Shown here: piece after piece, positions 53,126 through 62,703 of the stretch
Position numbering within the stretch: position 1 is the first letter of the stretch
How the letters are laid out: each line of letters begins with the position of its first letter
Assembly (NCBI GenBank): GCA_002436415.1
Contig: DJMA01000029.1
Location: 161,726 to 225,725 of the forward strand
Length of the DNA stretch: 64,000 nucleotides
Direction of reading: 5' to 3'
Source of the DNA: Bdellovibrionaceae bacterium UBA6502
GTDB taxonomy: Bacteria > Bdellovibrionota > Bdellovibrionia > Bdellovibrionales > UBA840
Notes under the pieces: model-generated
Databases searched by the model: none
The model's input: only the letters and a program-made list of their open reading frames with translations
What the model was told of the DNA's origin: nothing
Position numbers and translations under genes: made by a program

Positions 53126-54139
53126 TTATATTTTAGAAAAATAGCTTTCCTGCAAATCTTTGTTATTAAAATATTCTCTCATATCATTCGCTAGATACAA
53201 CTCGTCTTTTTCTTCATCGTACTCAGCCTGCAAGCCCAAAAAACCTTCTCCCGAGTCGTTCATTAGAAGTGCATTAAACTGAATTTCATTGTCTTGTTTA
53301 AATTGAGGCTTCATTTTTCGAAAGTTTTTAATTAAGCTAATTTCTTGTTTTTCACATTTAAAATGCGGTCCGCCATCAAACGGATCAATCTCCCCTTTGT
53401 ATGAAAAACCTATGCTGCTCAATAAGTGTTTCGCCGGTTCGGTCTGCTGAGAGACTTTACCTAAATTCATCCTAACCTCTGGAGAAAGTAAATTTAAGTA
53501 TACTCCTTCAATTGGAAAGAGTTGTCTGATAAAACCTTTGTTTTTCAAACTTAACCTGTCAGCCTCTTCATAGGTTAGGCCTGTAAATTTTCTTCCCAGT
53601 TCTTCCCAGAGATAGCTTTTCCCTTCTTCAGATAATCTAGGAGCAAACTCACACAGAATTTCTTTTTGAAAATACTGAGGGTTTTTTGCGATATACAGAA
53701 ATCGAACAAGACTGATAAATTTTCCTAGCTTACTTTTATGCCCTCGATACTTCGGGTTTACTAGGAGTCCCCCTATTTCGCTTGGCCCATTTGTCTCTTC
53801 ATTCAACTGCAGAACATGATGGATAAAGCCTATTCCCAAATCCTCAGAAACTCTTTCTCTTCTGTCTACTTTGAAATAATAGTGAGGCACCTCTGGAGTT
53901 CCATGTTTTGCTAAAATCAGGCTACAACCAACAAGTAAATTATCTTCAACATCTACTAAAACAAAAATGTACTCTCTCGCCTCTTTTGGTATTTCACTTT
54001 TAAAGGACTTAATGCTTCTTTCTATTTTCTCTTTCAGAATGTTTTCGTTGGCTGGTAAGTTTAATAGATTAAACTGCTCTGCTAAACCCAAGAGGTCTTG
54101 GAGATCTTCACTTTGTACTGGTCGTGCGTAAAATGACAT
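53126..54139 (-). CDS. astA: AstA-like arginine N-succinyltransferase
   Basis: GNAT-like transferase that moves succinate from succinyl-CoA to the alpha-amino group of arginine (or ornithine). 337 residues. The N-terminal YARPVQSEDLQDLLGLAEQ, HYYFKVDRRERVSEDLGI, EIGGLLVNPKYRG and DPFDGGPHF match the family. It is in the same tight operon as the aminotransferase and AstD, but astB and astE are not present. Confidence 0.88.
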   Translation of the reverse strand: MSFYARPVQSEDLQDLLGLAEQFNLLNLPANENILKEKIERSIKSFKSEIPKEAREYIFVLVDVEDNLLVGCSLILAKHGTPEVPHYYFKVDRRERVSEDLGIGFIHHVLQLNEETNGPSEIGGLLVNPKYRGHKSKLGKFISLVRFLYIAKNPQYFQKEILCEFAPRLSEEGKSYLWEELGRKFTGLTYEEADRLSLKNKGFIRQLFPIEGVYLNLLSPEVRMNLGKVSQQTEPAKHLLSSIGFSYKGEIDPFDGGPHFKCEKQEISLIKNFRKMKPQFKQDNEIQFNALLMNDSGEGFLGLQAEYDEEKDELYLANDMREYFNNKDLQESYFSKI

Positions 54140-54140
54140 T

Positions 54141-55460
54141 TTATGATTGCTCCATTATTGTATAAAATAAATCGATAGATTTTTTTAGTTGGGCACTGTC
54201 TACCGATTCATTTGGCTCATTTATATTTCCTAAACCCGAAGCTAGGCCAAACTGAACCATCGATTCACCAAAAGCACTCAATTTTCTCGAAGCACTTTTC
54301 ATAACGCTATCACCGGTTCTCCACTCGAGCTCATGTTTTTTAAAAGCATCCTGCCATCGTTTTGTATTCTCTGTGGTATTTTTAAATTCAAAACCCGCCA
54401 AAAACTCGCTTAACTTAAAACTTATTTTATCTTTTTCTAAGTTCGATTCGATATTCTTAAGTTCGTCTAGCAAATCCTCTTTTGTATAATCATGAGGAAG
54501 ATAAAATGACATTCCCAACTCTACCATGTCCTCATAGTGCCTTAGCTTTCCAATGTTTAAGTTGGGAAGTTTACTAGAATCATCACCGCGCATGCTTTTG
54601 TATTTTTCAATTAAGAGATTAATCTCATCAACCAAATCCAATAATTTTTTAGCCACACCTTTACCGACGGGCTGGCTCAGATTTAGCTCTAAAATCGCTT
54701 CTGAAGCAACCGCATTTACAGAGTGTCCAGCCTCCATACTCAACACCAAAACTGCCTCTGGCAACATCCGTAAATACTCAATGAGCTTTATAAACGCATC
54801 TTCATCTCTTACTTTTTCTACGGAAGCACCGTGGGTGGTTCTACCTCTAAAAATTCTCGTTTGTGTTGAAGTGTCTTCTCCCTCTAAGTGACGCTTTCGT
54901 AATTCTGATTCATTAGCATCTAAAGGTATCTGAAACTTAACTTTTGCATAACCACAATTACCTAACAACAACCTTGAGCTCGTTGGTCTACTAACAATGA
55001 TCTGCTTACTAGCCTGTAAGGCTGTCTTTACAAGAGGTCTTTCTATGTCTTTTTTCAAATTGGTAAAAGAACCTGCAAATAAACAAACCGAAGGTGATTT
55101 AGCCTCTTTTACAAGTTTTTCCAATGCATACAGTTGAGTTAAAAAACTTATTTTAGATCCCGCAACCCCTAAACCAAACAGTTGATCTTTTTTTAAAGTC
55201 GCTTCAAAGGGGTTTTGGTTTGTCTCATCCCATAAACTATGTGGGCCAGGCTCTTCTGTTTCGATGTCGTTATAGATAAAAATTTCTGGGGACAGCTTAT
55301 TGGTATAAACCATGATCCCCTGTTTGTTTTCGAGACTTTCAAAGTTCAATCCCATTCTCTTACAAAGTTCTTCATAAAAAGAACAAAGGTCTGAGATTCC
55401 AACGAATGGGCTGGAATCCAGAGATACAACTTTTGAATAGTCTTCGAAATTCTCTAGCAT
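54141..55460 (-). CDS. Degenerate M20-family (ArgE/DapE-like) protein
   Basis: 439 residues. The layout follows M20 metallopeptidases: EIFIYNDIETEEPGPHSLWDE (59-79), NPFEATLKKDQLFGLGVAGSK (83-103) and SVCLFAGSF (124-132) align with the family's GHxDxxPxGxxxxW, DPFxPxxxxGxxYGRGxxDxKG and EGxEE segments. Metal ligands are changed: His to Tyr63, the Asp of DxKG to Gly101, and the EE pair to Ser-Phe. It is therefore probably non-hydrolytic or uses different chemistry. It sits where AstB or AstE would be expected, one base after the aminotransferase gene and one before astA. Confidence 0.68.
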   Translation of the reverse strand: MLENFEDYSKVVSLDSSPFVGISDLCSFYEELCKRMGLNFESLENKQGIMVYTNKLSPEIFIYNDIETEEPGPHSLWDETNQNPFEATLKKDQLFGLGVAGSKISFLTQLYALEKLVKEAKSPSVCLFAGSFTNLKKDIERPLVKTALQASKQIIVSRPTSSRLLLGNCGYAKVKFQIPLDANESELRKRHLEGEDTSTQTRIFRGRTTHGASVEKVRDEDAFIKLIEYLRMLPEAVLVLSMEAGHSVNAVASEAILELNLSQPVGKGVAKKLLDLVDEINLLIEKYKSMRGDDSSKLPNLNIGKLRHYEDMVELGMSFYLPHDYTKEDLLDELKNIESNLEKDKISFKLSEFLAGFEFKNTTENTKRWQDAFKKHELEWRTGDSVMKSASRKLSAFGESMVQFGLASGLGNINEPNESVDSAQLKKSIDLFYTIMEQS

Positions 55461-56831
55461 TTAAAACTCAAGTAAAGTCTTTTCGATAATATCCACTGCA
55501 TGATCAATGTCTTTTTCTTCCATCACAGCTGGAATCAGAAAGCGAACTTTAAACGGTCCTCGGCCACAGCCAAAAGCAATGATTCCATTTTTATATAAAG
55601 ACTTTAAGATCTCCATCATTCGCTCTTTCGAACCATCAAAGCAAGTTAATGCCATCATCAGTCCCATTCCGCTTACCTCAGTCAAACGATCTTTTAAACT
55701 TGATTGCATCTTAGCTTCTAGCTTTGACTTTAGGTTCTGGTGAATCCAATCAATTTTTCCACCTTCGCCCATATATCCACCTTCACTCAATTCCTTCAAA
55801 ACAGCATTACCAGCCGCTAACGAACAAGTTGCACCAGCAAAAGTTCCCGCAATTAGCCCAGGTTGTGGATTAAATTCTGAAGAATAAAGAGTGGCCGCAG
55901 CCTGAAGTGATTTCGCTATGGTCATTACATCAATGTATTCTATGATACCTATTTTTTTACAGGCAAAGAACTCACCGGTTCTACAAAAGGTCTGCACTTC
56001 ATCTGCCCAAATGGCAATATTATTTGCTTTGCACATCTCGAATATAGGAATGAAAAACTCTTTCGGTGCAACATTAAATCCACCTTCACCTTGAATCGGC
56101 TCAAAAACAAGTACAGCAATTTCATCTTTATGTTTTTGGATATGTTGCTCTAAAGCATCTAGAGTAACTTGCGTAGAGTTTTCGTTTGTATGGTCGTAAA
56201 AAGGAATTCTTAGTACATCATCATAGTCTGGCAAACCCTGCTTATAAGCTTTGTTGTCAGTAACTTCAGCCATTAAGGTTGATCTACCGGCAAAGGCCGC
56301 TTCAAAACCTAAAATCTTAGAAGCAGGAGATTTTTTTTGACGACACATTTTTAATGCATTTTCGTTGGCCATAGTTCCACAAGTAGATATCCAAGCATGG
56401 GAAAAATTAGTGCCAACATACAGCTTCTTCAAATTCTGTAGCATGTCATTGTACTCATTGTTGGGCTGCAGGTTTCCTTGCATAACAAGATCACTCATAC
56501 CAGCCTTCATCATAGCTTCCGCCAAACGAGGGTGGGAATGTCCAAGAATATTTACTCCAATCCCATTAATAAGATCTAATTTAATACTGCCATCTTCCAG
56601 CTCAACATAAGGTCCTCTGCCAACACCACTACCAACGTAAGGATAAAACAATGGGCGACCCCTACCATCATCAATTTGTTTCAGTAGAGTCTCTTGGTGT
56701 TTTACACCTTCCTCGGTGGGAGCTTTCACTTCAGTAATTTTTGACTGGATTTTTTGTAGCTCATCAATGATTTCTTGAAGGTTCTTTGAAATCAGCTCGT
56801 TGTTTTGTACTTCTTTAGAAAGTAATTCCAT
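55461..56831 (-). CDS. Class III PLP aminotransferase (AstC/ornithine type)
   Basis: 456 residues, first gene of the AST-like operon. It has an unusual N-terminal helix of about 45 residues before the fold-type I core. Motifs: GVGRGPYVELEDG, STCGTMANENALKMCRQ, FEPIQGEGGFNVAP, WADEVQTFCRTG and TIAKSLQAA (PLP Lys). Likely transaminates N-succinylornithine, ornithine or a similar omega-amine. Divergent from the TPR-SH3 gene. Confidence 0.82.
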   Translation of the reverse strand: MELLSKEVQNNELISKNLQEIIDELQKIQSKITEVKAPTEEGVKHQETLLKQIDDGRGRPLFYPYVGSGVGRGPYVELEDGSIKLDLINGIGVNILGHSHPRLAEAMMKAGMSDLVMQGNLQPNNEYNDMLQNLKKLYVGTNFSHAWISTCGTMANENALKMCRQKKSPASKILGFEAAFAGRSTLMAEVTDNKAYKQGLPDYDDVLRIPFYDHTNENSTQVTLDALEQHIQKHKDEIAVLVFEPIQGEGGFNVAPKEFFIPIFEMCKANNIAIWADEVQTFCRTGEFFACKKIGIIEYIDVMTIAKSLQAAATLYSSEFNPQPGLIAGTFAGATCSLAAGNAVLKELSEGGYMGEGGKIDWIHQNLKSKLEAKMQSSLKDRLTEVSGMGLMMALTCFDGSKERMMEILKSLYKNGIIAFGCGRGPFKVRFLIPAVMEEKDIDHAVDIIEKTLLEF

Positions 56832-56926
56832 AATTGCTCCTCAAAACTTTCAAAGTCCAGCCTTTCGAAGACGTCTTTCGAAAAGCAATGGACATCTTTT
56901 TTAATTCGTTCGATACTGAAGCCGAT

Positions 56927-57739
56927 ATGTCAGCTAAGTTATTGATTTTTACTATTCTTTTTACTTTTTGGCACCAAGTTTCCATGGCTAGCCCAGGCAC
57001 GTCAGAGGAAGGTCCAGTAGATCCAGAAGTTATTACTAACTCCGCGCCAATCAACTTTGAATCAGCTCTAAAATATTATGACCTAAAGGATTATGCCCAA
57101 AGCATTGGCGTTCTCGAAAAGCTCCTAGAAAGCTCAGATGATAAGGCAAAAATTCACTACAACCTATTTGTTGCGCATTTTGCAGGCAAAAATATGTCGT
57201 CAGGGCTTTTCCACCTTCGCGAAAGTCTGTTTCTCTCCCCTGGCTACAGCCCTAGTGTTGATGCATTGACTGATTTGCCAAACGAATGGGAACAGAGATT
57301 CTTTACCAAAGCTGATCTTTTTAAGAGAATTAATTTAGAGATTTTTTTGGAAACAAACTTTCAACTCAGTATTTTCATTGGACTAATCTTCTTCGCTCTA
57401 TTTTTAAGAAGCCTAATCGCTTTTTTAAAAGCCAGAAAAGCAGAAGAAAGCAACTCCACAAGTCTGAGTATCCTTGGAACAAGTATTGCTTTATTTGTAA
57501 TTTCCTTGGTTTTTATAGGCTTTCAATATTCTTTACAATTAAAAGACTTTGCGACAGTAAAAGGTAATATCAACGCCAAGGTTACCCCTTCTGAAAACAG
57601 TCCTGGAATCTTAGATCTTTTAGAGGGTGAGATGGTAGTTGTCCTTGATTCTAAAAAACCTTGGTATAATATCGAAGATTTTAATGGCAGAAAAGCCTGG
57701 GTCCATGAAGACCAGATTTTTTTAAGTAAAGAGGATTAA
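56927..57739 (+). CDS. TPR-SH3 membrane protein (BatE-like)
   Basis: About 270 residues. ATG 56927 gives a signal peptide (AKLLIFTILFTFWHQVSMA); the frame is open further upstream (ATG 56888, TTG 56834) but those starts overlap the divergent promoter region. Residues about 35-130 are TPR-like (FESALKYYDLKDYAQSIGVLEKLLE). Two membrane helices follow (about 150-215), then a C-terminal bacterial SH3 domain (GNINAKVTPSENSPGILDLLEG and WYNIEDFNGRKAWVHEDQI), the BatE-type combination. A wall- or stress-related role is an inference. Confidence 0.72.
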   Translation: MSAKLLIFTILFTFWHQVSMASPGTSEEGPVDPEVITNSAPINFESALKYYDLKDYAQSIGVLEKLLESSDDKAKIHYNLFVAHFAGKNMSSGLFHLRESLFLSPGYSPSVDALTDLPNEWEQRFFTKADLFKRINLEIFLETNFQLSIFIGLIFFALFLRSLIAFLKARKAEESNSTSLSILGTSIALFVISLVFIGFQYSLQLKDFATVKGNINAKVTPSENSPGILDLLEGEMVVVLDSKKPWYNIEDFNGRKAWVHEDQIFLSKED

Positions 57740-57743
57740 GCCT

Positions 57744-58325
57744 GTGGCCGATTATTTATGGGATAATATCTTTCGCAAAGATGCGAAAGAAAAAGAATTA
57801 ATTACCCGCCTAAAAGAAAACTTTCTTTTCGAATTACTAAGTAACAAAGAACTCTCATTCATTGAGCAGATTGTTCATGTTCGTACCTACAGAGCAAACG
57901 AAGTGATTTTCCGCCAAGGCGAAGCTGGCGTTGGAATGTATATTATTAAAAAAGGAAATGTAGATATCTATTCAGCGGAAAACATTCCTGGTCAAGAAAA
58001 TCAAAATGAAACAAAAGTGACTAGCCTTAGCGAAGGTGATTTTTTTGGCGAGATCTCTCTGGTTGAAGCTGGCAGCAGAAGAACCGCCACAGCAGCCACT
58101 TCCACAGAGACGGAGCTAATTGGCTTTTTCAGGCCCGATTTAATAGAGTTATTAGAAAGAAACCCAAACATTGGTGCAAAAGTTGTTTTTCGTCTGGCTG
58201 AAGTTTTGGGTCGTAGATTGGCAGAAACCACTGACAAAATAAGTTTGATCAAACAAGAACTTTTACGAATTAGTGAAAAGAAAAGAAGAAAAAAAGATGT
58301 ACAACAGTCGAACTCTGATTCGTAG
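57744..58325 (+). CDS. Cyclic-nucleotide-binding domain protein
   Basis: 193 residues, GTG start with GAGGA upstream. The beta-roll domain runs from about 40 to 155 with FRQGEAGVGMYIIKKGNVDIYS and the phosphate-binding cassette GDFFGEISLVEAGSRRTATAAT (GE and Arg present), so cAMP or cGMP binding is plausible. There is no DNA-binding HTH; the C-terminus is a basic coil. It lies in an operon with the TPR-SH3 gene (4 bp) and overlaps the permease gene by 29 bp. Confidence 0.85.
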   Translation: MADYLWDNIFRKDAKEKELITRLKENFLFELLSNKELSFIEQIVHVRTYRANEVIFRQGEAGVGMYIIKKGNVDIYSAENIPGQENQNETKVTSLSEGDFFGEISLVEAGSRRTATAATSTETELIGFFRPDLIELLERNPNIGAKVVFRLAEVLGRRLAETTDKISLIKQELLRISEKKRRKKDVQQSNSDS

Positions 58326-59349
58326 AGAAAGATATATTAAATCTTTTGCCGTGTTTGCCCTACTGTGCTTTTTTGCATGGACTATTTTTGCTGTGGAAAA
58401 CATGATGGCTTCAGTGGTATTGGCTTTAGTAATTACTTACCTTCTAAATCCTTTCGTTAATAAGCTAGAGAGAAAAGGCACAAGAAGGACTACTAGTATT
58501 TTGCTCTTGTTTGTTGTAGCAAGCTTGGCTCTGAGTTTACTGGCTTCATTGTTTTACCCAATACTATCTACCCAAATTGGTGACTTGCAAGCTGAGCTTC
58601 CTAAATACCAAATTGGAATTGTTAAACTCATTTCAAACCTTGAAAAAAAGGCCCAAGAGATCATGGGTGGCTATTACAGTTTTGATATTATTAAAGGGAT
58701 AAACACTCTCATCGCTGAAAGTGCTGGTGCCTTGTTTAGTAATATCCCTGATTTTGCCTCAAAGTTTTTAACAGTTTTTATTCTAGCTCCCTTCTTTGCG
58801 TTTTTTATGCTTCGAGATGGAAGAGGAGTGGTTCGGCAGTTTTTGCGAATGATGCCTAACAACCTTTTTGAATTAGCCTTAAACCTAAACTATCAAATCA
58901 ACGAGCAAATGGGTGATTTTATTCGGGCGCGTTTGCTAGAAGCAGGAATCGTTGGCCTAGTAATTTGGATTGGCCTGGCAATCATTGGCTTTCCTTATGC
59001 CAGTATTCTTGCAATCTTTGCTGCGCTGACAAACTTAATTCCTTACGTTGGGCCCTTTATTGGTGCGGTTCCAGCAATAGCTATTGCTTTAATCAATAAA
59101 GACCCTTCAATCATTGTGTTCTTAGTTTGCATGACCTATGCCATAGCACAAATCATTGATATCGTTTTTATTATTCCAATGGTAGTGGCGAAAATTGTAA
59201 ATCTACACCCCGTTTTTGTTGTTGTAGTTATCATTATAGGCTCACAGTTAATGGGTATATTAGGGATGATTATTTCTATTCCCGTTGCCTCCGCTTTAAA
59301 GCTAACCTTTACCGCTGTCTATGACCATTTAATAAACTTTAGATCTTAA
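58297..59349 (+). CDS. AI-2E/PerM-family membrane transporter
   Basis: 350 residues, about seven membrane segments. LALVITYLLNPFVNKLERKGTRR near the N-terminus, then ILAPFFAFFMLRDG and LTNLIPYVGPFIGAVPAIAIAL are family hallmarks. Substrates vary (autoinducer-2, ions, or unknown). ATG 58297 is chosen because a GTG further up (58273) lies deeper in the upstream gene. Overlap with the cyclic-nucleotide-binding gene suggests coupled expression and perhaps control of transport by a nucleotide. Confidence 0.85.
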   Translation: MYNSRTLIRRERYIKSFAVFALLCFFAWTIFAVENMMASVVLALVITYLLNPFVNKLERKGTRRTTSILLLFVVASLALSLLASLFYPILSTQIGDLQAELPKYQIGIVKLISNLEKKAQEIMGGYYSFDIIKGINTLIAESAGALFSNIPDFASKFLTVFILAPFFAFFMLRDGRGVVRQFLRMMPNNLFELALNLNYQINEQMGDFIRARLLEAGIVGLVIWIGLAIIGFPYASILAIFAALTNLIPYVGPFIGAVPAIAIALINKDPSIIVFLVCMTYAIAQIIDIVFIIPMVVAKIVNLHPVFVVVVIIIGSQLMGILGMIISIPVASALKLTFTAVYDHLINFRS

Positions 59350-59744
59350 GCTGTATTCTAAAGACAATTTTTATGAAAAAAAAATTTGCCACAACTACTA
59401 GGTAGCTTCTTTTGAGACTCTGTTTTAATCGAGGCTTAAAGTCTAAATCTCTTTTGGTTATTTTATTCTCCGGTTTTTTACAAAATGGCGCCTTTAATTG
59501 CGGATGAACTAGTATTAAAGCTACGAAATTATTTTCTGCATTCAGAACAGGGAAAGTTAAAACTCGGACATCTCCATTTAAAAAAATGAAGTCCAGCGCT
59601 TACTAATAAGTATCCACAATTAAGTGGGCCAGTTTAATTTTTTAAAGTCTGAGAAAAAGGAAGTTTGAAGAAATTATCTCCGCTTAAGAGTCTTTTCCAT
59701 AAAAAATCAAGCTAAGCCGTTGAGGCTTATTTGGGATCCAGAGG
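59350..59744. other. Convergent intergenic region (395 bp)
   Basis: No gene is seen. Contains the terminator of the minus-strand gene at 59700-59729. Confidence 0.5.
59700..59729 (-). terminator. Probable terminator (minus strand)
   Basis: TAAGCC 59713-59718 and GGCTTA 59724-59729 form a short stem. Read on the minus strand it is followed within a few bases by TTTTTT. Confidence 0.5.
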
Positions 59745-61655
59745 CTATTCCTCAAATAAGTCTTCGTAAGGAATTCGATTGATTAGAAAAAATTTGTCTT
59801 TCATTCGGTAGCCTTTTTCGGAATAGTTTATTTGGTCATTTTTCATTCTTGAAAGATCTTCTCTCTTTAAATCCAGGTCTTTTAAATCGTGCAAAGAATA
59901 TCGTCCGCCCCTGTAAATTTCTAGTAGCTGTATATTGTTGGCCAAATCTCTTGACAAAAAGACCGCTTCGATAAAACTAGGGAATATCTCTGAACTCAAC
60001 TCTTTTATCTCAACACTAGATTCGGCTAATTGAATTTTGGTGAAGTTTTCACCTGATTGATAAAACCAATAAAAATCATCATTCCTGAGAAAGTAATAAT
60101 TTTCTCCATGAAAATGCAAATAGGGCTTTTTATTGATTTTCTCCTGTAGAAACAATAAATCTAGCTCCTCTCTATTCACTGATGAATTCGTTGTTAAACT
60201 AACTTTAAGCTCTGAAAAGCCATAGGAGTTTGGCCGAATATGACTGGGATCTTCAAAGGAGCTAATTTTCTTAGTAAGATGATAATCTCCACTTGCATCC
60301 TTTTGAATCTTATAGGTAGTAAGAAGTTTCCTCTTTCTATCAAGCACCTGTAAATACTGATTGTTTTCTGCGTATATGTTAACAACTTCGCCCTCGAGAG
60401 ACATTAATTTTGAACTAATAAATTTCGTCCCATCAAATTCAATTTTATACAGTTTGTTGGCGTGGTGGTTCAGAAAAACATTGTCATTTACAGCGATGAC
60501 ATTACCAAATTTTGAGTGACCCCAAAGCTTCAAGCTCTGTGATACAGGATACTCCTTCCATTCACCACCTTCTAACCTAAGCGCCTTATTGTCTTTACCA
60601 GCTTTCAAGAAAATGTTTTTGGAGTTACCCACAAGCAATCTAACCCCACCCGGGATATCAAGAATATCTAGCTTTTGTAGCCTAAATTCATCCTTATGAT
60701 AAAATCCCAAAAAGCCTTCTATATGGGGGAAGTTAAATCGAAAATCGCTTTTTGCTGCTTTATCTTCATAGTCTAACCGAAAGATATTGCCTTCTAAATT
60801 CACTATGCTAGACAAAAAATACTGTCTACCGATCGAAGCTTCGGCCTCTATCCGTTCCCATACAGCATTTTTCTTTTTTATTTCAAGAACTCCACCTCTA
60901 TCTCCCAATACAAGAATTCTATCCTTTGATGCTGATAGTACGTAGAAATCTAATTGTGCCTTAAGTTCAAATTGCGCCTCTGAAATTGAGCTGCCATCTG
61001 TTTCGTAAACCTTAAGAATATTTTTAGCGAAATCTTTAGAACCAAGGGGATTTAAAAGAACAAATAGTAATCTAGAGTCTTCCACTCGGCTTGAAAGAAC
61101 TTTGAATTTATTAGAATCAATTGCAAAACCTGTCTTTTCATTAAAACGTCTAATATGTCTTAGCCCATTCTCTTCTTTTAAGTTCCAAGAAGGGAATTCA
61201 ACCACAGACTTTACCTCTATTTCAGAAAGAAGGTCTGGTAAGAACGAATCAACATTCTTATTCGCATTTCTTTCCACTTTAGTCGTTGTTTGATTTCTAT
61301 TTAGTAGAATTGATAAGTGATGCAGACTCCGTAAATTGAGCTCTTTTTTGTAAAACTCGTAAAACTCACTCATTGTCTCTAAAACTTTCTTCTTAAGAGT
61401 AAAATCTGACTTGTCCCTCGCCGCCTGAAATGCAGATTTCAATTTCTCAAAGTCTACTTTGGAGTTAGTAAATTTTGACCCGCCATTTTTAGCAGAATGC
61501 AAACAAGCGGAGGCAGGTTTTATGGGTGAGTTTTCAGAATGGGCAGCGATTAGAGCGGAATTGACCATAAAAACCATTATCGCTACAAGCCAGGCCCTTT
61601 CGTAAATTAAGAATTTCTGCCTTTTAATAAAATTCACAAAACCTCTTTTTAGCAT
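59745..61655 (-). CDS. Large exported protein, unknown, possibly beta-propeller
   Basis: 636 residues. A long basic N-region precedes the signal helix (WLVAIMVFMVNSALIAAHS, about 22-40). A helical section (about 60-135) is followed by repeated beta-type segments such as DRILVLGDRGGVLEIKK, FGNVIAVNDNVFLNHHANKLYKIEF and NQYLQVLDRKRKLLTTYKI, which look like propeller blades. No family recognised. Single gene, convergent with the permease operon and divergent from bamD. Confidence 0.65.
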   Translation of the reverse strand: MLKRGFVNFIKRQKFLIYERAWLVAIMVFMVNSALIAAHSENSPIKPASACLHSAKNGGSKFTNSKVDFEKLKSAFQAARDKSDFTLKKKVLETMSEFYEFYKKELNLRSLHHLSILLNRNQTTTKVERNANKNVDSFLPDLLSEIEVKSVVEFPSWNLKEENGLRHIRRFNEKTGFAIDSNKFKVLSSRVEDSRLLFVLLNPLGSKDFAKNILKVYETDGSSISEAQFELKAQLDFYVLSASKDRILVLGDRGGVLEIKKKNAVWERIEAEASIGRQYFLSSIVNLEGNIFRLDYEDKAAKSDFRFNFPHIEGFLGFYHKDEFRLQKLDILDIPGGVRLLVGNSKNIFLKAGKDNKALRLEGGEWKEYPVSQSLKLWGHSKFGNVIAVNDNVFLNHHANKLYKIEFDGTKFISSKLMSLEGEVVNIYAENNQYLQVLDRKRKLLTTYKIQKDASGDYHLTKKISSFEDPSHIRPNSYGFSELKVSLTTNSSVNREELDLLFLQEKINKKPYLHFHGENYYFLRNDDFYWFYQSGENFTKIQLAESSVEIKELSSEIFPSFIEAVFLSRDLANNIQLLEIYRGGRYSLHDLKDLDLKREDLSRMKNDQINYSEKGYRMKDKFFLINRIPYEDLFEE

Positions 61656-61956
61656 TTATGGTATTCAATCGGATTTTGCCTAATTCTACTGCATAATATG
61701 CTTTTTATCCTATTTCCCATGAGAATTTGCAAAAAAGTTAATGTTGTTAGCTGTTTAGCTAGTTGATCGGTGGTTTTTTAAGGCACTAATTTACAAGTCT
61801 CATATGGGCCCTCTCACTAAAGTCTCCAGTGAAAATCGTACTCAAGAACTGGATCAAAAAATATAGCCAATATTTAATCCAAAAGCCTATAAATTCAGGT
61901 GCTTAGCGGCTTAGGTTAAAATTGACTCCTCCTTCCTTAGACTATAGTCTGAATCC
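61656..61956. other. Divergent intergenic region upstream of bamD (301 bp)
   Basis: Holds copy 2 of the 15-bp repeat (61894-61908), a TTGACT box (61922) and a perfect 12-bp palindrome AGACTATAGTCT (61939-61950) six bases before the bamD ATG. TTGACT and TATAGT are only 15 nt apart, short for sigma-70. No SD is visible for bamD. Confidence 0.5.
61894..61908. repeat. Copy 2 of 15-bp intergenic repeat TTCAGGTGCTTAGCG
   Basis: Identical to 38018-38032 upstream of rpsB. Lies 48 bp before the bamD start codon. Confidence 0.6.
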
Positions 61957-62703
61957 ATGAAGTCTCTCTTATTTGCCCTACTTTCAAGCCTTATTCTTAG
62001 TTCCTGCGGAAGCATGGAAGAAATTGACACCTCAACCGTTGCTGGCCAATACAAATTAGCTGAACAATTCGAAGACAATGAGCGCTATCAAGAGGCAATC
62101 ATTCGCTTTACTGAGATTAAGAACAAATATCCATACTCACGCTTTGCCACTATGGCTGAGTTGAAAGTAGCAGACATTCAATTCAAGAGAGAGTCCTACG
62201 CTGAATCTAAATTAGCTTATCAAATCTTTAGGGACTACCACCCTTCTTATCAAAAGATGGATTATATCGTTTATCAAATTGCTGAAAGCTCTTTTTTGCA
62301 ACTTCCAGAGTCCATTGATAGAGACCTAAGCGAATCTCAGGATGCACTTAATTATTATCGCAGTGTAATCAGGCAATATCCAAAATCAGAATTTGCCGCG
62401 AAAGCGAGAATTAGAATTTCAGAAACTCTAAAAAAGCTCGCTGAGAAAGAGATGTATATTGCCAACTTTTATTTCAAAATGAAGAATTACAAAAGTGCAC
62501 TCAAGCGCTACGAAAACGTTATGACGAAATTCCCTAAACTTGGCTTAACCGCTGAGGCTCTAAAAGGTGCCAGCTTAAGTGCTTTTGAATCAGAGTTAGC
62601 TGGTCTTGGGAAAAAATATCTTAACGAACTTTATAAGGCATACCCGAATTCGGGAGAAGCTGCTGATCTTAAATCAAGGGTGGGTAAATATGGCATCAAT
62701 TGA
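61957..62703 (+). CDS. bamD: BamD, outer-membrane assembly lipoprotein
   Basis: Lipoprotein of the BAM complex. 248 residues: lipobox LSSCG (acyl Cys17), then five TPR-like repeats including QYKLAEQFEDNERYQEAIIRFTEIKNKYPYSRFA and DALNYYRSVIRQYPKSEFAAKA, the BamD/YfiO pattern. It overlaps the TPR gene by 14 bp. A palindrome at 61939-61950 abuts its start. Confidence 0.88.
   Translation: MKSLLFALLSSLILSSCGSMEEIDTSTVAGQYKLAEQFEDNERYQEAIIRFTEIKNKYPYSRFATMAELKVADIQFKRESYAESKLAYQIFRDYHPSYQKMDYIVYQIAESSFLQLPESIDRDLSESQDALNYYRSVIRQYPKSEFAAKARIRISETLKKLAEKEMYIANFYFKMKNYKSALKRYENVMTKFPKLGLTAEALKGASLSAFESELAGLGKKYLNELYKAYPNSGEAADLKSRVGKYGIN

Noticed and set aside
56900..56926. TAAT-N15-GCCGATAT, a sigma-28-like match
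   Set aside because: It ends directly before the chosen ATG 56927, so a transcript would start inside the gene. Probably chance.
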